Shown here in pieces: positions 4,375 through 8,179 of a stretch of 8,179 bases of DNA; within the stretch, counting starts at the first letter, position 1; the number at the start of each line of letters is the position of its first letter. Source of the DNA: an uncultured Myxococcales bacterium (lineage in GTDB: Bacteria; Myxococcota_A; UBA9042); assembly GCA_937915965.1 (NCBI GenBank), contig CALGHC010000060.1, positions 1-8,179 of the forward strand, given 5' to 3'. Below the pieces are notes generated by a model. The model was given only the letters and a program-made list of their open reading frames with translations, was not told where the DNA came from and made no database searches. A program made the position numbers and the translations under genes.

Positions 4375-6813
4375 CTAGAACGAGTTGCCGATCGTGAAGG
4401 CGAAGACCAGCGGTTCCTCCCCCTTCTTCGGCGCGATGGGTACGCCCCACTCGAAACGCAGAGGACCGACGGGGCTGAGCCACCGGACGCCCCAACCCAA
4501 AGACATCCGCATCGACTCCAGCGCGATCGCTTCTTCGTCGCCAAACGCGTTGCCAATGTCAAAGAAGAGCAGTCCGCGCAGGTTCACAGGGGCCTGCAGA
4601 AGCGGGATCTCGATCTCGGTGTTGAGATAGATCTGCTTGCTGCCGCCGATGTTGAACGGCGAGAGCCCCGAGCCCGGATCGTCGCTGGTTGGCACGCCAA
4701 TGGCGGGGCCAAGCGTGTTTCGCTGGAAGCCACGGATTGTGTAGATGCCGCCGATAAAGAAGCGCTCGAAGAGAGGTACGGTCTGGCCCTCGGGGGCGGT
4801 GACGATGCCGCCGACGAGGTTGAACCGCAAAACGGACTCCAGCGGCAGCGGGAAGTAGCGTCGCAACCTACCCGTGTAGCGGCTGAAGATGTTCTGGCTG
4901 CCGAGCTCGGGCCGAGCCCACTCGCCCGTGAGCGAGGCGAACCAACCGTCCGTGGGCATGAAACGGTCATCGCGATTGTCGAGAGTCAGGGTGGCGCGTA
5001 CCGAAGATGTCAGTCCCTTGTTGAAGAGGCTGGCGATGGGCACATCGCGCCGACCGGTGAGGCCGCCGATCTCAGTGGCGACATGCTCCAGGTTGTAGGT
5101 GAAGTCGATGTGCATCAGGTCGTTGAGGAAGCGATATCCCCATGACAATGAGCCGCCGGTCGAGGAGCGGGCGAAGTCGGTATACAGGGTCTCGTAGCTG
5201 TACAGCTCGGTGGCGAACGTCACGTTGGTGTCGAGGAAGTAGGGCTCGTAGAACGATGCCTGAAACATCGTTCGGATCGCCGACAGCGAAGCCTGCAGCG
5301 AGATCCGCTGACCGCGGCCCAGGAAGTTGTCCTTGGAGATCTGCGCGGTGGTGATGAAGTTGTCGACCGAGGAGAAACCAGCGCCCACCTGGAACGTGCC
5401 GGTGGTGCGCTCCTTGACCTCAACCACGACGTTGACGACCTGCGGATTGGGGGTCGGCCGGGTCTTGATCTCGACGCTCTCGAAGAAGCCCAGTCTGCGC
5501 ACCCGTGCGACGCTGCCGTCGAGCGTGCTTTGCTTGTAGAGCTCGCCCTCGATGATCAGCAGCTCGCGGCGGATGACCTTGTCGCGGGTGGTCGCTGCGC
5601 CCTGCATCTCGATGGTGCCGAAGTAGACCTTCTTGCCCTTTTGGATGTGGTAGACCCAGTCGACAATCCGCTCGCCTGCCGCCGGGACGCTCTCGTTCGA
5701 GACGGTCGCGAAGGCGTAGCCGAACTCCTTCTGGGCGCTGGCCAAGGCTTGCACATCCGCCTGGACGTTGGCGTAGTTGAAGGTCTCGTCGGGCTTCAGT
5801 TTGAGCTTCTTGCGCAGGTCCTCGACGGGGACCACCGAGTCGCCGTCGATGCGCACCGCTCCGACGGAAAACTGGGGGCCTTCGTGCACGCGAACGGTGA
5901 CGCGCACGTAGCGCATGTCCGGTGAGAGGCTGACCTCGGGGTCGTCGACCTTGGCCTGAATGTAGCCGCGGGTCAGATAAAGGTACTGGATGACCTGGAC
6001 GTCGTAGTCGAGCTGCTCGCGCTTGAAGTTGCCGTCCTTGCCCATGAACGACAGGACGTTGCCCTCGCGGGTGCGCAGCACGCCCTTGATGTCGGCGTCG
6101 GAGACGCCGTCGTTGCCCAGGATCTCGATGCTGCGCACCTTGATCTCGGCGCGTTCGGTGACCCGGAATACGAGCTCAACCTGATTGCTCGCCTTCACCT
6201 CGACGTGCGACTGAACGGTAGCGAGGAAGTAGCCCTCCTCGATGTACAGGTCTTTGATCTTGCTCGCGTTTCTCGTCGCATCCGCGGCAGAGTAGAGGTC
6301 GTTGACGCGCACGTCGATGACCTTGAGGATCTCCTCGTCGCTCACCTGCTCGGCGCCCTCAAGGCGCACCTTCGATACGCTGGGTCGCTCGAGCAATTCG
6401 TAACGCACGATCACGCCGCCGTCATCGGATGGCTTGATTCCGACCCGAACATCATCGAAGAGGCCCATCTTGAAGAGGCGCTGCACATCGGCGGCGACCA
6501 CGGCCGGATCGAGCCGTTCGCCCTTGGCCAGCCGAATCTGGTTGCGAACCGCCTTGTCGTCCACCCGCTCGATGCCGCCAAACTCGATGGCGGTCACCAA
6601 CGGCGCGCGGGCTGGCGCGGCGTCGACCTCATCGGGTTCGTCCTGGCGCAGGGTCAAGCCGCTTGAGCGTCCCGTGAGGGCGCCACTCAGCAGGCCGCCA
6701 CCCGTCTGGGCAAGCGCCGGCACGCTCCACAGAGCCGACGCGCACAGACCGAGCGAGAGGATGACGCCGGCGCGGAGCGCAAGCCGGAACCTTGGAGGCG
6801 GGCGATGGCTCAC
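4375..6813 (-). CDS. bamA: BamA, outer membrane protein assembly factor (Omp85)
   Basis: This 812-residue protein is the core of the beta-barrel assembly machine, which folds and inserts outer-membrane proteins. It has a signal peptide ending in VPALA (cleavage after about Ala35) and a linker of about 37 residues. Five POTRA domains follow at roughly 73-145, 146-225, 226-313, 314-395 and 396-472, each opening with a strand such as VTAIEFGGIERV or YFGTIEMQGAATT. The 16-strand barrel runs from about 473 to the end. The Omp85 loop-6 motif is IRGF at 693-696, and the protein ends in FAFTIGNSF, with the terminal Phe typical of outer-membrane barrels. Length and layout are normal for BamA. The start is GTG at 6813, overlapping the lolD stop by four bases (GTGA), with GGAGG at 6822-6818 inside lolD, so translation is probably coupled. 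Its promoter should lie upstream of the lol genes, outside the window. Its usual partner ompH/skp is on the other strand, and a redoxin-like gene follows instead. Confidence 0.97.
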   Translation of the reverse strand: MSHRPPPRFRLALRAGVILSLGLCASALWSVPALAQTGGGLLSGALTGRSSGLTLRQDEPDEVDAAPARAPLVTAIEFGGIERVDDKAVRNQIRLAKGERLDPAVVAADVQRLFKMGLFDDVRVGIKPSDDGGVIVRYELLERPSVSKVRLEGAEQVSDEEILKVIDVRVNDLYSAADATRNASKIKDLYIEEGYFLATVQSHVEVKASNQVELVFRVTERAEIKVRSIEILGNDGVSDADIKGVLRTREGNVLSFMGKDGNFKREQLDYDVQVIQYLYLTRGYIQAKVDDPEVSLSPDMRYVRVTVRVHEGPQFSVGAVRIDGDSVVPVEDLRKKLKLKPDETFNYANVQADVQALASAQKEFGYAFATVSNESVPAAGERIVDWVYHIQKGKKVYFGTIEMQGAATTRDKVIRRELLIIEGELYKQSTLDGSVARVRRLGFFESVEIKTRPTPNPQVVNVVVEVKERTTGTFQVGAGFSSVDNFITTAQISKDNFLGRGQRISLQASLSAIRTMFQASFYEPYFLDTNVTFATELYSYETLYTDFARSSTGGSLSWGYRFLNDLMHIDFTYNLEHVATEIGGLTGRRDVPIASLFNKGLTSSVRATLTLDNRDDRFMPTDGWFASLTGEWARPELGSQNIFSRYTGRLRRYFPLPLESVLRFNLVGGIVTAPEGQTVPLFERFFIGGIYTIRGFQRNTLGPAIGVPTSDDPGSGLSPFNIGGSKQIYLNTEIEIPLLQAPVNLRGLLFFDIGNAFGDEEAIALESMRMSLGWGVRWLSPVGPLRFEWGVPIAPKKGEEPLVFAFTIGNSF

Positions 6814-7538
6814 GCGGCCTCCAGAACGTCCGAGATCAGGCCGTCCACCATCACGAGGGTGCGGCCCATGCGCGCCGCCAGCTCGCGATTGTGGCTGACG
6901 ATCACAAAGGTGGTCGCGGTCTCGGCGTTGAGCTCCTCCATCAGAGCGTGCACCTCTTCCGCCGTACGCCCATCGAGGTTGCCGGTGGGCTCGTCGGCGA
7001 GCACAACTTCCGGCTGCATGACGAGGGCCCGCGCCAAGGCGACGCGCTGCTGCTCACCACCGGAGAGCTCGCCGGGATGGTGGCGCACGCGGTGTCCCAA
7101 CCCGACGCGGTCGAGCAGGAACGCGACGCGGTCGTGCACTTCGTCGCGGGACTGGCGGGCGATGAGCGCGGGCATCAGGACATTCTCGAAGGCAGTGAGC
7201 TCGGGCAGCAGGTGGTGGAATTGGAAGACGAACCCGATGGATCGATTGCGAAAAGCGGCCAGTTCGGCGTCCGCCAGATCCTCCAACGGCCGGCCATGAT
7301 ACACGACACTGCCGACAGAGGGACGGTCCAGGGCTCCTAGAACGTGCAAGAGGGTCGACTTTCCCGATCCCGACCGGCCGACGACCGCCACCATCTCGCC
7401 CGCGCGGACCTCCAGATCGACGCCCCGCAGCACTTCGATGCGACGATTGTCGAGATCAAACCACTTGTGCACGCCTTGGGCGCGCAACAAAAGCGGCGGC
7501 GGCGCGGCGGCGGCCGTCTCGGCGGACTGTTCACTCAT
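6810..7538 (-). CDS. lolD: LolD, ATPase of the lipoprotein-releasing ABC transporter
   Basis: This 242-residue ABC ATPase powers release of outer-membrane lipoproteins from the inner membrane to the periplasmic carrier. All nucleotide-binding motifs are intact: Walker A GRSGSGKST at 54-62, Q-loop Gln106, signature LSGGEQQ at 158-164, Walker B VVLADEP at 178-184, D-loop NLD at 187-189 and H-loop His216. The segment after the Q-loop, HHLLPELTAFENVLMPALI, is typical of LolD within the LolD/MacB/FtsE group. The ATG at 7538 is chosen because GGAGGG lies eight bases upstream and the length then matches the family; the frame also runs open to 7685, but those upstream codons overlap the permease gene and carry no family sequence. 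The gene overlaps the permease stop by eight bases (ATGAGTGA) and bamA by four. The adjoining permease supports LolD over FtsE or an exporter ATPase. Confidence 0.96.
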   Translation of the reverse strand: MSEQSAETAAAAPPPLLLRAQGVHKWFDLDNRRIEVLRGVDLEVRAGEMVAVVGRSGSGKSTLLHVLGALDRPSVGSVVYHGRPLEDLADAELAAFRNRSIGFVFQFHHLLPELTAFENVLMPALIARQSRDEVHDRVAFLLDRVGLGHRVRHHPGELSGGEQQRVALARALVMQPEVVLADEPTGNLDGRTAEEVHALMEELNAETATTFVIVSHNRELAARMGRTLVMVDGLISDVLEAA

Positions 7539-8179
7539 AGCGCAAACCCTCCAGGGGCGAGAGACGGGACGCGTTTCTAGCAGGAAAAACGGTGGCGACA
7601 AGGGAGATGCCCAACGCGCTGAGAACGACCGCCGCAACCTCGGTGGTGGAGACCGCCACCGGCAACGTGCGAACGTAATACGCATCAGGCAGTTTGATGC
7701 CCAGCACGTCGATCAGACCGCAGGTTCCCAAGCCAAGAATGAGTCCGGCGGTGGTGCCGATGAGGCCGATCGCCGCGCCCATCTGGACAAAGGCCGAGCG
7801 GACCGCCGCACCGCTCGCGCCCATCGCACGCAGCATGGCGATCCCGTTGCGTTTCTGCAGAATCACCATCGTCAGGGCGCTGACAATCGAGAAGGAAGCG
7901 ACAAGAATGATCAAGGCGAGCACCAAGAAGATCACGAGCCGCTCGAAGGCCAGCGCGGAGAACAAGGACCGATTCAGGGCGCGCCAATCGAGCACCTCTA
8001 CGTTGTCGGGCGCGCCGGCGACGGCGAGGCTGCTGCGCACCTGGGCAAGCACGGCGTCGGGTTCCTCGGGGTGCTCGAGCCGCAGCTCAAGAACGTTCGC
8101 GGTGCCGGGCAGGTTGAAGTAGCGGCCCGCCTCGACCAGCGAGATATACGCGATCTTGCTATCGGCCTCGTACAGCCCC
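7531..8179 (-). CDS. lolC: LolC/LolE family permease (FtsX-like), C-terminal part
   Basis: The frame is open to the right edge, so the N-terminus, with the first membrane helix and most of the periplasmic domain, is missing; 215 residues are present. They begin in the end of the periplasmic domain (YEADSKIAYISLVEAGRYF, then a beta segment NVLELRLEHPEEP). Three membrane helices follow: one from about FERLVIFLVL to SALTMVIL, one around AAIGLIGTTAGLILG, and one around VAAVVLSALGISLVATVF. Between the first two is the coupling segment QKRNGIAMLRAMGAS, which contacts LolD and is characteristic of LolC/E. The end PARNASRLSPLEGLRYE is also typical. The protein forms the membrane channel that lifts lipoproteins out of the inner membrane. 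Whether it is LolC, LolE or a single fused-role permease cannot be decided from this part. Its TGA stop at 7533-7531 lies inside the lolD start region, an eight-base overlap. Confidence 0.93.
   Translation of the reverse strand, partial: GLYEADSKIAYISLVEAGRYFNLPGTANVLELRLEHPEEPDAVLAQVRSSLAVAGAPDNVEVLDWRALNRSLFSALAFERLVIFLVLALIILVASFSIVSALTMVILQKRNGIAMLRAMGASGAAVRSAFVQMGAAIGLIGTTAGLILGLGTCGLIDVLGIKLPDAYYVRTLPVAVSTTEVAAVVLSALGISLVATVFPARNASRLSPLEGLRYE
7547..7552 (-). promoter_or_regulatory. Strong ribosome binding site deciding the lolD start
   Basis: GGAGGG reads on the minus strand from 7552 to 7547, inside the end of the permease gene and eight bases before the lolD ATG at 7538. It selects the start that gives the normal 242-residue LolD over the longer open frame reaching 7685. 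Confidence 0.75.

Noticed and set aside
4221..4562. Minus-strand frames through the octamer array giving SHEATKPR peptide repeats
   Set aside because: The peptide periodicity is a by-product of an 8-bp unit read in triplets. The frame overlaps bamA and has no start signal; the one in frame with the redoxin-like gene is stopped by TAA at 4223-4221.
4255..5145. Plus-strand open frame antisense to the bamA 3' end
   Set aside because: It begins inside the octamer repeat and then mirrors bamA codons; there is no ribosome binding site and no recognisable protein.
6792..7340. Plus-strand open frame antisense to lolD
   Set aside because: Its translation is the mirror image of the ABC ATPase on the other strand; all ABC motifs read correctly only on the minus strand.
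6810..7685. Longer lolD starting at 7685 (291 residues)
   Set aside because: The extra 49 residues lie over the permease gene, are Arg/Pro-rich with no ABC family sequence, and the strong GGAGGG before the ATG at 7538 gives the normal length.

Overview
The window is GC-rich, gene-dense DNA from a Gram-negative (diderm) bacterium. It carries core outer-membrane biogenesis genes: the end of a LolC/LolE permease, LolD, BamA and an OmpH/Skp chaperone. The lolC/E-lolD-bamA order, the very high GC and the PPC-type surface lipoprotein and large-lipase-like hydrolase beside it fit a Myxococcota (deltaproteobacterial) chromosome. That placement is an inference from gene content and composition, not a taxonomic test.

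Left half, plus strand. The window opens inside an alpha/beta hydrolase, of which only the C-terminal 267 residues are present, with a complete Ser-Asp-His triad. A 244-base gap follows, holding an imperfect tandem duplication, a GC-rich hairpin and a near-consensus sigma70-type promoter. This promoter would drive ompH/skp (1049-1639). A large lipoprotein with several PPC-like beta-sandwich modules follows 57 bases later (1697-3802) and contains a fivefold 15-bp coding tandem repeat.

Right half, minus strand. Reading leftwards from the right edge come the lolC/E permease C-terminus (7531-8179, cut by the window), lolD (6810-7538), bamA (4375-6813) and a small cysteine-free redoxin-fold protein (3714-4208). 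The first three are joined by 8-base and 4-base overlaps, the pattern of a translationally coupled operon. Between bamA and the redoxin-like gene is a 166-base spacer with nine units of an 8-bp tandem repeat that ends just upstream of the redoxin-like gene's ribosome binding site. The two convergent transcription units meet tail to tail with an 89-base overlap of coding sequence.

Together the genes cover delivery to and assembly of the outer membrane. LolCD(E) extracts lipoproteins from the inner membrane, OmpH/Skp holds unfolded outer-membrane proteins in the periplasm, and BamA folds them into the outer membrane. The PPC lipoprotein beside ompH is plausibly a client of the Lol route. I found no CRISPR array, RNA gene, insertion sequence or prophage signal. 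The least explained items are the Cys-less redoxin-like protein and the octamer repeat at its leader.
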